DNA of 61,840 nt from Gemmatimonadaceae bacterium (GCA_017881585.1 JADGQS010000003.1:1-61840); one strand, 5' to 3'; positions 18,986 to 28,107 are shown, numbered from the stretch's first letter. Notes: generated by a model not told the origin, from the letters alone. Translations and numbers: made by a program.

Positions 18986-20091
18986 CCGTTCCGATGCGGT
19001 GCGTGACGCTGATAGCGCTTCTCGCCGTCGCCGCATGTTCCGGCATGAGCCGATCGGCATCCGGCTCCGGTGGTCCGCTCGCCGACCCGTACGCGGGCGG
19101 TCCTGCGCGATGGCAGCGCCAGTCCGTTCCCTCCACGTCGAGCTGCCGCAGCGTCTCCGCCGTCAGCGCGCTCATCGCATGGGCCGGCTGCAGCGCCGGC
19201 CGCGTGTTCCGCACCGTCGACGGCGGCGTCACGTGGACGGCCTACACGGTGTCCGGCGCGGCGCGCCTCGATTTTCGCGGCATCAAGGCCTTCGACGCGA
19301 ACACGGCCGTGATCGCCAGCGCCGGGCCCGCCGAGCTGGGACAGGCGCACATCTATCGCACGGTCGACGGCGGAAAGCAGTGGTCGCTCGCGTGGAGTGA
19401 CACGACCAAGGGAATTTTTCTGGATGGGATCGCGTTCTGGGATGCCCGGCATGGATTCACGTTCAGCGATCCGGTCGGCGGTCGGCTCGTGATCCTCACG
19501 ACCGATGACGGCGGCTCGAGCTGGCAACGAACCCCCACCGTGAACATTCCGCCAGTGCTGCAACGTGAGGCCGCGTTCGCCGCGAGCAACACGCAGCTGA
19601 CGGTGCAAGGTTCATCCAACGCGTGGATTGCGACGGGCGGCGGGGCCGAGGCGCGTGTCTTTCGCTCCACCGATCGCGGACGGACGTGGAGCGTGTCGTC
19701 CAGCGGTGTTCCGGGTGGCGCGAGCGCGGGCCTGTTCGGCATCGCGTTTTCCGATGCGAAACACGGCCTCGCGGTCGGCGGTGATTACGCAATCGCGCGC
19801 GGCCCGACGGATTACGCGCTTCGCACGAACGACGGCGGCGTGACGTGGACCAGCGCGGGCTCCCAGCGGCCGGACGGCGTCACGCAGGGACTCACGCTGA
19901 TCCCGGCCAGCTCGCCGCCTGCTTTTGTCGCGGTGGGTGCCCACGGCACGGCGTTCACGCGCGACTTCGGCGCCACGTGGATCTTCGGCGACACGCTCAC
20001 CTCGTGGGGCGTGGGCTTCGCAGGACCCGGCACGGGCTGGGTGGCTGGCCCGCGCGGTCGCATCGCAAAATTCACGGGCAGCCCGAAATGA
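18982..20091 (+). CDS. YCF48-like beta-propeller lipoprotein
   Basis: The 369-residue lipoprotein (AVAAC lipobox near residue 15) has a seven-bladed propeller of BNR/YCF48 type. Repeated blades contain 'TVDGGVTWTAY', 'TTDDGGSSWQRT', 'STDRGRTWSV' and 'TNDGGVTWTS'. YCF48/HCF136 relatives help assemble membrane complexes; in heterotrophs the role is unknown. It is coupled to the SDR upstream and the amidase downstream through ATGA overlaps, so the three proteins are made from one message. Confidence 0.85.
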   Translation: MTVPMRCVTLIALLAVAACSGMSRSASGSGGPLADPYAGGPARWQRQSVPSTSSCRSVSAVSALIAWAGCSAGRVFRTVDGGVTWTAYTVSGAARLDFRGIKAFDANTAVIASAGPAELGQAHIYRTVDGGKQWSLAWSDTTKGIFLDGIAFWDARHGFTFSDPVGGRLVILTTDDGGSSWQRTPTVNIPPVLQREAAFAASNTQLTVQGSSNAWIATGGGAEARVFRSTDRGRTWSVSSSGVPGGASAGLFGIAFSDAKHGLAVGGDYAIARGPTDYALRTNDGGVTWTSAGSQRPDGVTQGLTLIPASSPPAFVAVGAHGTAFTRDFGATWIFGDTLTSWGVGFAGPGTGWVAGPRGRIAKFTGSPK

Positions 20092-21755
20092 CATACGACC
20101 TCCGCTCGCTCAAGCTTCCGCGCCTCGGCACGGGTGCACTGCGCCTGTTCGTGTCGGCCCTCGAAAATCCGCTCGTCGGCCCGATGCTTGTGCACCGGCT
20201 GAAGAACGACGCCGGGCTCTCCCGCATCGGCACCGACGACGTCGACGAAGCGCCGACCTTCTTGCCAATGCTCGCCGCCGACGAGCGTGCGACTCCGCCG
20301 CTCGCACGCTCCGCCCCGCCCGGCGAACCGCCCGGATTCCGGTTTCCGGGCGTCGATGACTTCACGCGGTCGTATCGCGAGGGGCGCGCCACACCAGAGC
20401 TGGTCGCCGAACGGTTCCTCGCGCAACGCGACCAGAGCGAGCGCGACGCGCCGTCGCTGAAGGCGTTCATCGCCGTCGATCATGACGATGTGATGGCTCA
20501 AGCGAAGGCATCGGGTGCCCGCTGGCGTGCCGGGGCGCCACTCGGCCCGTTCGATGGTGTACCCGTCGCCATCAAGGACGAACTCGACCAGGCCGGTTAT
20601 CCGACGACCGCGGGCACCAGCTTCATCGGATCCTCGCGCGCCGGGCACGATGCGACCGTCGTCGCGCGCCTGCGCGCCGCCGGAGCGCTGCTCGTCGGGA
20701 AGGCGAACATGCACGAGCTTGGCATCAACGTCACCGGCCTCAATCCCCATCACGGCACGACGCGCAATCCGTACGACGACCGGTTCCACACGGGCGGATC
20801 GTCGAGCGGCCCCGCCACGGTGGTCGCGTCCGGTCTGGCGCCGGTGGCGATCGGCGCGGACGGCGGCGGGTCGATTCGCATGCCGGCGGCGATGTGCGGG
20901 ATCGTCGGGCTCAAGGCCACGTTCGGCCGCGTCAGCGAACACGGCGCGTTTCCGCTCTGCTGGAGCCTTGCGCACATCGGCCCGATGGCCGCGTCGGTGC
21001 GGGACTGCGCCCGAACGTACCAGCTGATCGCCGGCCCCGATCCTCTCGACGACCTCAGTCTCGCGCATCCCACGGTCGAGATCGACGACGCTCCGCCGTC
21101 CGACCTTCGCGGCGTGACGCTCGGCGTCTATTGGCCCTGGTTCCGCCACGCAACGCCGGACATCGTGCAGCGCTGCGAGTCGCTCCTGCGTGCGCTGGTC
21201 GAACGCGGCGCCGCACTGCGCGAGGTGGAGATCCCCGAGCTCGATATGATGCGCGTCGCGCACATCGTGACCATCACGAGCGAGATGGTGGCCGCGATGA
21301 TGCCCTACGACCGCGATCACCGGCACGACTTCGGTCTCGACGCGCGCGCGAACCTGGCGAGCGCGCGCGGCTCGTCGGCGGCGGAGTACGTGAGGGCGCA
21401 GCGCATTCGCACCCGGGCCATCGCGGCATTTCAGCGCGCGCTCGCGAACGTGGACGCGATCGTCACGCCGGCCACGGGAGTCGTGGCGCCGCGCATCAAC
21501 CCCGCCGCGCAACCGTATGGCGAGTCGGATCTCTCGACCACCACCGAGATCATGCGGTTCGCCTTTCCGTCGAACTTCACCGGACATCCGGCAATCAGCT
21601 TCCCTGCCGGCTACGACTCGGGCGGACTCCCCATCGGACTGCAGGCGATCGGCCGGCCGTGGGGTGAGCGCATGCTGCTTCGCATCGCGGCCGCCGCCGA
21701 ACTCATCGTCGAACGGAAGGCGCCGCGCCGATGGTATCCCCTGCTGGACCTCTGA
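20088..21755 (+). CDS. Amidase signature-family hydrolase
   Basis: The 555-residue enzyme of the amidase family is related to GatA and aryl amidases. The Ser-cisSer-Lys triad is visible: Lys in 'PVAIKDELDQ', Ser in 'GGSSSGPATVVASG' and the nucleophile in 'GADGGGSIRMPA'. The first about 100 residues are extra compared with minimal amidases. It probably hydrolyses a small amide in the cytoplasm. It is not the GatCAB subunit by context, because gatB and gatC are absent. It starts in an ATGA overlap with the YCF48-like gene. Confidence 0.92.
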   Translation: MTYDLRSLKLPRLGTGALRLFVSALENPLVGPMLVHRLKNDAGLSRIGTDDVDEAPTFLPMLAADERATPPLARSAPPGEPPGFRFPGVDDFTRSYREGRATPELVAERFLAQRDQSERDAPSLKAFIAVDHDDVMAQAKASGARWRAGAPLGPFDGVPVAIKDELDQAGYPTTAGTSFIGSSRAGHDATVVARLRAAGALLVGKANMHELGINVTGLNPHHGTTRNPYDDRFHTGGSSSGPATVVASGLAPVAIGADGGGSIRMPAAMCGIVGLKATFGRVSEHGAFPLCWSLAHIGPMAASVRDCARTYQLIAGPDPLDDLSLAHPTVEIDDAPPSDLRGVTLGVYWPWFRHATPDIVQRCESLLRALVERGAALREVEIPELDMMRVAHIVTITSEMVAAMMPYDRDHRHDFGLDARANLASARGSSAAEYVRAQRIRTRAIAAFQRALANVDAIVTPATGVVAPRINPAAQPYGESDLSTTTEIMRFAFPSNFTGHPAISFPAGYDSGGLPIGLQAIGRPWGERMLLRIAAAAELIVERKAPRRWYPLLDL

Positions 21756-21756
21756 C

Positions 21757-22509
21757 ATGATCATGGTCGGACTGGCCCTCGCACTCGTCATCGGACTCAC
21801 GCTGGGCCTGTTCGGCGGCGGCGGATCGATTCTCACCGTGCCCGTCTTCGTGTACGTGCTCGGCTTCGATCCCAAGCTCGCGATCGCGATGAGCTTTCCC
21901 GTCGTGGGCGCCACGAGTCTCGTGGGCGCAATCGGGCATTGGCGCGCCGGAAACGTGCGGCTCTCGAGCGCGCTCCTTTTCGGTTTGATCGCCATGGCGG
22001 GCGCGTTCGGCGGCGCACGCGCGTCCGGGCTGCTCGATGGACGCGCGCAGCTCCTGATTCTCGGCGTCGTCATGGCTGCGGCCGCCGTGATGATGCTGCG
22101 CTCCGCGGGGCGCGACTCGGCGGATGTCCGCGTCCCGAACGTGCCGTCTCGCGCGCTGTATCTCGTCGCGCTTTCGGTCGGAGCGCTCACGGGCGTGATC
22201 GGCATCGGCGGCGGGTTCCTCATCGTTCCCGCGCTCGTCGTGTTCGGACAGGTGCCGATGCGCGAGGCGGTGGGCACGTCGTTGCTGGTCATCGCGATGA
22301 ACTGCGTAGCGGGATACGCCGGACAGCGCGACGTTCGCGCGATTCCGTGGTTATTCGTGTGTACCTTCAGTGCGGTTGCGATCGCGGGAATCCTCGCCGG
22401 CACGTCGCTCGCCCGGTTCGTGCCACAGCGTACGCTGAAAAAAGGCTTCGCCGCGCTGCTGCTCGTGATCGCGGTGCTGATGCTCCTGCAAAACCACGCA
22501 AAGCTGTAA
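21757..22509 (+). CDS. TauE/SafE-family sulfite exporter-type permease
   Basis: The 250-residue membrane protein has about eight TM helices. The duplicated TauE/SafE glycine motifs are present: 'LGLFGGGGSILTVPVFVY' in the first half and 'GVIGIGGGFLIVPALVVFG' in the second. The family exports sulfite, sulfoacetate or related sulfur anions. It starts one base after the amidase stop and is followed 21 bases later by a persulfide dioxygenase-rhodanese protein. Exporting sulfite made by that enzyme is the simplest reading, by analogy with cst/bigR-type operons. Confidence 0.9.
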   Translation: MIMVGLALALVIGLTLGLFGGGGSILTVPVFVYVLGFDPKLAIAMSFPVVGATSLVGAIGHWRAGNVRLSSALLFGLIAMAGAFGGARASGLLDGRAQLLILGVVMAAAAVMMLRSAGRDSADVRVPNVPSRALYLVALSVGALTGVIGIGGGFLIVPALVVFGQVPMREAVGTSLLVIAMNCVAGYAGQRDVRAIPWLFVCTFSAVAIAGILAGTSLARFVPQRTLKKGFAALLLVIAVLMLLQNHAKL

Positions 22510-22530
22510 TCGCCCAGGAGAGATCGACCG

Positions 22531-23952
22531 ATGTTCCTCAGGCGTTTCTACGACGAAGGCCTCGCGCAGGCGAGCTACCTGATCGGCTGCGACGGGAGCG
22601 GCGAAGCCGTCGTCATCGACGCGAACCGTGACATCACGCAGTATCTGTCCGCGGCGGCGGCGGAGCGGCTCCGCATCACGCACGTGACCGAAACGCACAT
22701 CCACGCCGATTTCGTATCGGGAAGCCGCGAGCTCGCCAGGCTCACCAGCGCGACGCTGCTCCTCTCCGCGGAAGGCGGGCGCGACTGGCAGTACGGATTC
22801 GCCGCGAGCGACGGCGCCACGCTCCTCCACGACGGCGACGCGTTCCACGCGGGCCGCGTTCGCTTCGACGTGCTGCACACGCCCGGCCACACGCCGGAAC
22901 ATCTCGCATTCCTCGTGACGGATCTCGCAACCTCCGACCGTCCGGTCGGCCTCCTGTCGGGAGACTGCGTGTTCGTCGGCGACGTCGGCCGCCCCGACCT
23001 GCTCGAGCGCGCGGCGAAGGTCACCAACACCATGGAAGCATCCGCGCACACACTCTTCCACTCGCTGACGCGCGTCCGCGACCTCCCCGACTTCGTCCAA
23101 CTCTGGCCCGGTCACGGCGCCGGCTCTGCGTGCGGCAAGGCACTCGGTGCGCTGCCGCAGTCCACCATCGGATACGAGCGCGTCGCCAATTGGGGACTGA
23201 CGACGCTCGACGAGGATGCGTTCGTGCGCGAGGTGCTCGCCGGACAGCCTGAGCCGCCCGCGTACTTCGCGGAGATGAAGCGCATCAATCGCGACGGCCC
23301 GCCGCTCCTCCGCGAGTGGCCGCAGCCGGAGCGTCTCGAGGCGCGCCGCCTGCGCTCGGTGCTGGCGGAGCGCGGCGTCGTGGTCGACACGCGATCCGCC
23401 GAGTCGTTCGCCGGTGGACATGCGCCCGGCACGCTCAACATTCCGCTAGGCAAGTCGTTCTCGACGTGGGCCGGCTGGCTCCTGCCCTACGACCGCGACG
23501 CGTACCTGATCGCTGCGACGCAGGGCGACGCGGCGCGCGGTGCTGGCGAGATGGCGAAAATTGGGCTCGATCGCGTGGCCGGATGGTTTCCGGCCGAGGC
23601 GCTCGCTGCCTGGTCGGACACCGGCGGCGCGGTCGAGCGGGTCGCGCAGACATCACCGGCGGCGATCGCCGCGCGCGTGATGAGCGGCGAGGTGACCGTC
23701 GTCGACGTGCGGAGCGCGTCGGAATGGGCGCACGGCCACCTGCCCGGCGCGCTGCACATTCCGGTGGGTCATCTCACGCAGCGTCTGGCCGAAATTCCGC
23801 GCGGCCGGCCGGTAATCGTGCAGTGTCAGGGCGGCACCCGCTCGGCGATCGCGTCGAGCATCCTGCTCAGTCACGGCGTGCCCGACGTCATCGATCTCCG
23901 CGGCGGCTACGATGAGTGGAGTCGAGAGGCGCTCCCGATCGTGCACGACTGA
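22531..23952 (+). CDS. Persulfide dioxygenase-rhodanese fusion (CstB/ETHE1-like)
   Basis: The 473-residue protein starts with an ETHE1-like metallo-beta-lactamase domain (about 1-240). Metal ligands are H56, H58 and D60 in THIHADF, 'HTPGHTPEH' and 'GDCVFVGDVGRPDL'. This domain oxidises glutathione or other persulfides to sulfite. Two rhodanese domains follow. The last has an active Cys in 'VIVQCQGGTRSA'. The middle one has Ala at the corresponding place ('YLIAATQGDAARGA') and is probably structural. The layout resembles staphylococcal CstB. A good AGGAGAG site precedes the ATG. Its partner is the TauE/SafE permease just upstream. Confidence 0.92.
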   Translation: MFLRRFYDEGLAQASYLIGCDGSGEAVVIDANRDITQYLSAAAAERLRITHVTETHIHADFVSGSRELARLTSATLLLSAEGGRDWQYGFAASDGATLLHDGDAFHAGRVRFDVLHTPGHTPEHLAFLVTDLATSDRPVGLLSGDCVFVGDVGRPDLLERAAKVTNTMEASAHTLFHSLTRVRDLPDFVQLWPGHGAGSACGKALGALPQSTIGYERVANWGLTTLDEDAFVREVLAGQPEPPAYFAEMKRINRDGPPLLREWPQPERLEARRLRSVLAERGVVVDTRSAESFAGGHAPGTLNIPLGKSFSTWAGWLLPYDRDAYLIAATQGDAARGAGEMAKIGLDRVAGWFPAEALAAWSDTGGAVERVAQTSPAAIAARVMSGEVTVVDVRSASEWAHGHLPGALHIPVGHLTQRLAEIPRGRPVIVQCQGGTRSAIASSILLSHGVPDVIDLRGGYDEWSREALPIVHD

Positions 23953-23987
23953 GCGGCCGCGCCGCGGCGGGGTTGTCGGGGGGTAGC

Positions 23988-24848
23988 TTAGGGCGCCTTC
24001 CTGCCGCCGGTCCAGAACGCGATGAGTCCGCACGAAGCATCCGGGGTCGGCAGTGACGGCGGGATCGATGCGCCACGAGGATACACCTCGACCGCGGCGA
24101 CCGCGTTCACACTGAGGAGGTTGTCGAGCAGGACGAATTGCTCGTCGCGAGGCGGCGTAACCACACTTCGCCCGCGGCGCGACGCACCACCCGGCGCGGC
24201 CGGGGATGGAGGGGGTCCGGCGTCGCATCCGTTGTCGGGACAGGCGCGACGACCGTCGATCAGCACCGTCATCTGGCATGTGCCGCCGGAACTCATCGCG
24301 ATGGTCTTGCCGGTGGACGTACGCTGCAGCAAGACGCCGTTGACTCCCTGCAGCAGCGCGCTCACCATATTGGAATTGCGCTTGTCGACCTCTTCCGGCG
24401 TGAGGTAGATGCCGCTGCCAATGCCCCGCTGGCGCGCGAGCATTCGTTCGTAGAACCCGCGCAGGTAGGCCGGGACGCCGTTCGCACTGTACGAGCTGTC
24501 GGTGATCGTCACGGTGAACATTCGGCGCGAGATGCGATGCAGCGTGACCTGTGCGCTCATCACCGTGTCGCCCATCGCGAGCTTGCCGTACCACGGTTCG
24601 TAACCAAGGCGGCGCACGTCGGCGGTCAGCGTGGCCCGTGACGCCGAGCCGATTTCCACCTCTCCCTTCTCATTCGTGATCTTCGGCCGTTCGCCGGCGA
24701 GGGTGACGTTCGCGAAGGCGACCGGCTGGCCATCGTCGCCCATGATCCGAATCGTCCGCTGCTGCGCGAACGCGCCGGACCACGGCGGCAGCAGTCCCGC
24801 GCCTAGCAGCGCGGCAAGCACAGAGGCATTACGCAGGCATGGCGGCAT
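23988..24848 (-). CDS. Exported carboxypeptidase-regulatory/plug-domain protein
   Basis: The 286-residue protein has a signal peptide (to AFAQQ) and a CarboxypepD-like beta-sandwich ('DDGQPVAFANVTLAGE' to about residue 105). A plug-like segment follows with 'SALLQGVNGVLLQR' and 'CQMTVLIDGRRACPDNGC', as in the N-terminus of TonB receptors. There is no beta-barrel, so it is a standalone plug-type protein. Four Cys residues may form disulfides. Such short versions are common in Gemmatimonadota. It converges on the persulfide dioxygenase gene. The function is unknown. Confidence 0.75.
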   Translation of the reverse strand: MPPCLRNASVLAALLGAGLLPPWSGAFAQQRTIRIMGDDGQPVAFANVTLAGERPKITNEKGEVEIGSASRATLTADVRRLGYEPWYGKLAMGDTVMSAQVTLHRISRRMFTVTITDSSYSANGVPAYLRGFYERMLARQRGIGSGIYLTPEEVDKRNSNMVSALLQGVNGVLLQRTSTGKTIAMSSGGTCQMTVLIDGRRACPDNGCDAGPPPSPAAPGGASRRGRSVVTPPRDEQFVLLDNLLSVNAVAAVEVYPRGASIPPSLPTPDASCGLIAFWTGGRKAP

Positions 24849-24929
24849 CGCTTAGTCTCCTCGCGTGGCCTCTTATGTATCGTGTTCCGCGATGGCGCGC
24901 CACCTGTGTCTCAATGGCGGGGCGGCGCC

Positions 24930-24959
24930 TCGACATTCGCGGAAGCACCCCAGTATTGT
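24930..24959 (+). promoter_or_regulatory. Possible promoter of the EAL response-regulator gene
   Basis: TCGACA at 24930-24935 and TATTGT at 24954-24959 are separated by 18 bases, upstream of the start at 25004. The match to a housekeeping promoter is fair only. Confidence 0.35.
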
Positions 24960-25003
24960 TACTTCCGGAATGAGTGGATTTGTCACTACGAGGGAATCTC
25001 CGC

Positions 25004-26239
25004 ATGGCTGACGGACCGATCCTGAACGAGGCGGCGGCGGATTTCGATGCGGGGTCGCTGAAGGTCCTGGTCATCGACGATCAGAGCCATGTGCGAAACT
25101 GGGTTCGCACGGTGCTGGCGAACGTCGGCGTCGTCCAGGTGACCGAGGCCGCAGATGGCGGGCAGGCGTTCGCGGCCGTGACGCGGCCGGGAGCCTGGTT
25201 CGACCTCATTCTCTGCGACCTGCGCATGCCGGAACGCGACGGCATCGAGACGATTCGCGCGTTCGCAGCGCTCGGGCTCGAGTCGGCAATCGCGATCATG
25301 AGCGGCGAGGAAGAGCGCGTGGTCGAGACCGCCGGACTGCTGGCGGAGTTGCAGGGGCTGCGCATCCTCGGGACCGTCGCGAAGCCGCTGACGCGCGAGA
25401 AGCTCGAGTCGCTCTTCAGCAAGATGCGTGAGGTCGCGCCGCATCGTCCCGACGACGCCGGGATGGCGCCCGAAAGCGACCTGATGAACGCGTTCATCCA
25501 TGACGAACTCCAGCTCGTCTACCAGCCGAAGCTCTGGCTGCGCACCGGAAGATTCGCCGGCGTCGAGTCGCTCGTTCGGTGGAAGCATCCGGCGCTGGGA
25601 CTCTTCCACCCGGGGTCGTTCGTTCCCTTGATGGAGGGCTCCGAGGATCTCAGCGCGTCCCTCACCGAGTTTTCGCTGCGCGAGTCGATCGCGTGCGTGG
25701 GCCGGTGGCGCAAGGCGGGGCGTGAACTCCGCGTGGCAATCAACCTCTCGGCGCGCGCCTTCGACCGGCTGGATCTTCCCGAGCGGGTGAACGCGATGTG
25801 TCTCGAACATCGCGTCGAGCCCGACTGCATCACACTCGAGCTCACGGAGACCCACGTGGCGCGGGACGCCGTGCGGTTGATCGACGTCGCAACGCGGCTC
25901 CGGCTCAAGGGATTCACGCTTTCCATCGACGACTTCGGCACGGGTCAGTCGGGTCTGTCGAAGCTTCAGAGGCTGCCGTTCAACGAACTCAAGATCGACC
26001 GGCAGTTCGTGAACGGATGCTCGCAGTCCACCACGCAGCGCTCGGTCGTCGAGGCGAGTCTCGCGCTCGCGCGGAGCCTCAAGATGGTCTCCGTCGCCGA
26101 GGGAGTTCAGGATCGTCCCGACTGGGATCTGCTCGGCCGGCTCGGATGCGACGTGGTGCAGGGCTATTTCATCGCGCGGCCGATGAGCGAGGAAGGGCTC
26201 GAGGCGTGGACGACGCAGTGGACCTTGCGCGAGTCATAG
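25004..26239 (+). CDS. Response regulator with EAL c-di-GMP phosphodiesterase domain
   Basis: The 411-residue protein has an N-terminal receiver domain (about 18-135, phospho-acceptor Asp72 in LILCDLRMPE, Lys in 'VAKPL') followed by an EAL domain. The EAL signature reads ESL ('GVESLVRW'), but other metal and catalytic positions are kept: Asn in 'INLSARAF', Glu in 'LELTETH', 'DDFGTGQSGLS', Lys in 'LKIDRQFV', 'AEG' and 'VQGYF'. It is therefore probably active in hydrolysing c-di-GMP under phosphorylation control. No sensor kinase is adjacent. I chose ATG 25004; GTG 24974 would add ten residues. A strong terminator follows. Confidence 0.9.
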   Translation: MADGPILNEAAADFDAGSLKVLVIDDQSHVRNWVRTVLANVGVVQVTEAADGGQAFAAVTRPGAWFDLILCDLRMPERDGIETIRAFAALGLESAIAIMSGEEERVVETAGLLAELQGLRILGTVAKPLTREKLESLFSKMREVAPHRPDDAGMAPESDLMNAFIHDELQLVYQPKLWLRTGRFAGVESLVRWKHPALGLFHPGSFVPLMEGSEDLSASLTEFSLRESIACVGRWRKAGRELRVAINLSARAFDRLDLPERVNAMCLEHRVEPDCITLELTETHVARDAVRLIDVATRLRLKGFTLSIDDFGTGQSGLSKLQRLPFNELKIDRQFVNGCSQSTTQRSVVEASLALARSLKMVSVAEGVQDRPDWDLLGRLGCDVVQGYFIARPMSEEGLEAWTTQWTLRES

Positions 26240-26279
26240 CGGCGCGAAGTACGGATTCACGCTGAAGGGTCGATCGACG

Positions 26280-26317
26280 CAGAAGGCCGGAAACTCTCTC
26301 GAGTTTCCGGCCTTCTG
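26280..26317. terminator. Perfect 17-bp hairpin after the EAL gene
   Basis: The arm at 26280-26296 (CAGAAGGCCGGAAACTC) is exactly complementary to 26301-26317, with a TCTC loop. It lies 40 bases after the EAL stop. It could also end the tRNA transcript arriving from the other strand. Confidence 0.75.
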
Positions 26318-26411
26318 TACTTCCGTCGTCCCGGTGCGCCCGGACGCGTCTCCAAGCCGACGGCAATACGGTACCACCACTTGCCACCATCATGCAACAC
26401 TTTTCTTCACG

Positions 26412-26483
26412 AGGCGCCGGTCGGAATCGAACCGACGAATGGGAGATTTGCAGTCTCCTGCCTTACCACTTGGCTACGGCGCC
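26412..26483 (-). tRNA. trnC: tRNA-Cys (GCA)
   Basis: The minus strand folds as a tRNA. The acceptor stem is GGCGCCG paired with CGGCGCC, the D arm lies around GCCAAGTGGTAAGGC, and the anticodon stem GGAGA/TCTCC holds anticodon GCA in the loop CTGCAAA. The T arm is GTCGG TTCGATT CCGAC, and the discriminator base is U, as expected for tRNA-Cys. CCA is not encoded. It stands alone in the gap between the EAL and symporter genes. Confidence 0.95.
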
Positions 26484-26534
26484 GCTCTCATCTCAGAGAG
26501 GAAACTAGTCCTCGCGCGAGTCGTACTCAAGTCG

Positions 26535-26633
26535 AATTGCGCATTCCGAATACTTCCGCATCCCGAATTCCCCTTCCGCACCCCGCATCGGGTCGAATTT
26601 CCGCATCCCGCATTCCGCATTCGGGTGAACGCC
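26535..26633. repeat. Short heptad-like repeat CCGCATT/CCGCATC
   Basis: This gap segment between tRNA-Cys and the symporter gene contains several 7-base units of the type CCGCATC, CCGCATT or CCGAATT, some back to back (CCGCATCCCGCATTCCGCAT). Flanking GTCGAATT occurs twice. It ends just before the -10 box of the symporter. The rest of the 409-base gap holds only the terminator and the tRNA. Confidence 0.65.
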
Positions 26634-26634
26634 G

Positions 26635-26640
26635 TATATT
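26635..26640 (+). promoter_or_regulatory. -10 box placed for leaderless transcription of the symporter
   Basis: TATATT lies 8 bases before the ATG at 26649, with no Shine-Dalgarno sequence between. The expected start of transcription would be at or within two bases of the start codon. The -35 region is weak and falls in the heptad repeat. Confidence 0.45.
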
Positions 26641-26648
26641 CGGCGCGC

Positions 26649-28049
26649 ATGTCCATTCTCACTCGCTGGCTCGCGGTCGTCGGATCCGCGCTCGTCGTGC
26701 TCTGGTTTCCGGCGCCGGCGGGGATCTCCGCCGAGTCATGGCGCCTCCTCGCGATCTTCACCGCGACCATCGTCGGCTCCATCGTGCGGCCCGTGCCGGC
26801 GGGCGCGATCGTCTTCCTCGGCGTCTCGACGATCGCGCTCACCAACACGCTGCCGACGGCCAAGGCGCTGAGCGGCTACTCCGACCCGATCGTGTGGCTC
26901 GTGCTCTGCGCCTTCTTTCTGGCGCGCGGGGTGCTCAAGACGGGCCTCGGACGGCGCATCGCGTTCCTGTTCATTCGCGCGCTCGGGCGCAGCTCGCTCG
27001 GGCTCGCGTACGCGCTGGTGTCGACGGACACGCTCCTTGCCGCGTTCCTGCCGTCCAACAGCGCGCGCGCCGGCGGCGTCGTGTTTCCCGTCGCGCGAAG
27101 CCTGGCCGAGGCGTACGACTCGCAGCCCGGGCCGACGGCGAGGCGCCTGGGCGCGTACCTCCTGTTCACGATCTACCAATGCGACGTCGTCGCGTGCGCC
27201 ACGTTCCTCACGGGCCAGGCGTCGAACGTGCTGATCGCGAAGTTCGCGAAGGACACCGTCGCCGTCGATCTGACGTATTCGAAGTGGCTGCTCGGCGCCT
27301 CGGTGCCGGCGCTGGTCTCGTTCGCGTTCATTCCGTGGCTGCTCTTCAAGATCTATCCGCCCGGCATCACGCACACGCCGGACGCGGCGCGGCTCGCGCA
27401 GGAGGAGCTCGCGCGCATCGGCCCGATGCGCCGCGAAGAGAAGATCATGCTGTGGGTCTTCGCTCTCGTCGCGGGACTTTGGATGACGACGGCTCTGCAC
27501 CACATCAACTACGCGGTGGTGGCGCTGCTCGGCATCAGCGTGCTCTTCCTGAGCGGCGTGCTCTCGTGGGACGAGATCACGGGCGAGCGGCCCGCGTGGG
27601 ACGTCTTCATATGGTACGGCGGCCTGCTCGGCATGGCCGAGGCGCTGAGCCAGAGCGGCGTGACGCAGCGGTTCGCGCAGGTTTCGGCGGCGATGACCGT
27701 GGGGTGGGCTTGGGGCGGCGCGCTCGCCGTCCTGCTGCTGATCTACTTCTACGCGCATTACGGGTTCGCGAGCATCACGGCGCACGCAACCGCCATGTTC
27801 ACACCCTTCCTGCTCGTCGTGGTCGCGGCCGGGGCGCCCCCTCTGATGGCCGTGCTTTTTCTTGCCTATTTCTCGAACCTGAGCGCATCGCTCACCCACT
27901 ACGGCACCACGACGGCGCCCATCTATTTTGGCGCCAACTACATTTCCCAGCGTGACTGGTGGCGGCTGGGGCTGATCGTGTCGTTCGCGACGATCACGAT
28001 CTGGACGGTAACCGGTCTCGGATGGTGGAAACTCCTGGGCTGGTGGTAG
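26649..28049 (+). CDS. DASS-family (SLC13-type) anion symporter
   Basis: The 466-residue inner-membrane protein has about 11-12 TM helices. It matches divalent anion:Na+ symporters such as the 2-oxoglutarate/malate translocator: 'FLPSNSARAGGVVFPVA' contains the SNT-like hairpin, and the second is 'FSNLSASLTHYGTTTAPIYF'. The expected substrates are dicarboxylates, parallel to DctA elsewhere in the window. The start is the first ATG that gives a TM-ready N-terminus; the frame runs upstream over the tRNA and repeats, which are non-coding. Confidence 0.9.
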   Translation: MSILTRWLAVVGSALVVLWFPAPAGISAESWRLLAIFTATIVGSIVRPVPAGAIVFLGVSTIALTNTLPTAKALSGYSDPIVWLVLCAFFLARGVLKTGLGRRIAFLFIRALGRSSLGLAYALVSTDTLLAAFLPSNSARAGGVVFPVARSLAEAYDSQPGPTARRLGAYLLFTIYQCDVVACATFLTGQASNVLIAKFAKDTVAVDLTYSKWLLGASVPALVSFAFIPWLLFKIYPPGITHTPDAARLAQEELARIGPMRREEKIMLWVFALVAGLWMTTALHHINYAVVALLGISVLFLSGVLSWDEITGERPAWDVFIWYGGLLGMAEALSQSGVTQRFAQVSAAMTVGWAWGGALAVLLLIYFYAHYGFASITAHATAMFTPFLLVVVAAGAPPLMAVLFLAYFSNLSASLTHYGTTTAPIYFGANYISQRDWWRLGLIVSFATITIWTVTGLGWWKLLGWW

Positions 28050-28107
28050 GGTAGCACGGAGTTGAGCGCGAATGAACGCGGATGTTGTCTCATGCGTCTT
28101 ATACGAC

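Noticed and set aside
19812-22403. 863-codon minus-strand frame opposite the amidase and TauE genes
   Set aside because: It spans two well-supported plus-strand genes and their junction, and its sequence has shadow-type composition.
23953-23987. Self-complementary GCGGCCGCGCCGCGGC stretch considered as a terminator after the persulfide dioxygenase gene
   Set aside because: The sequence is generic GC-rich DNA with several poor foldings and no clear stem-loop.
25504-26239. EAL domain considered inactive because the signature reads ESL
   Set aside because: The Glu that binds metal is present and all other catalytic residues are kept, so loss of activity is not supported.
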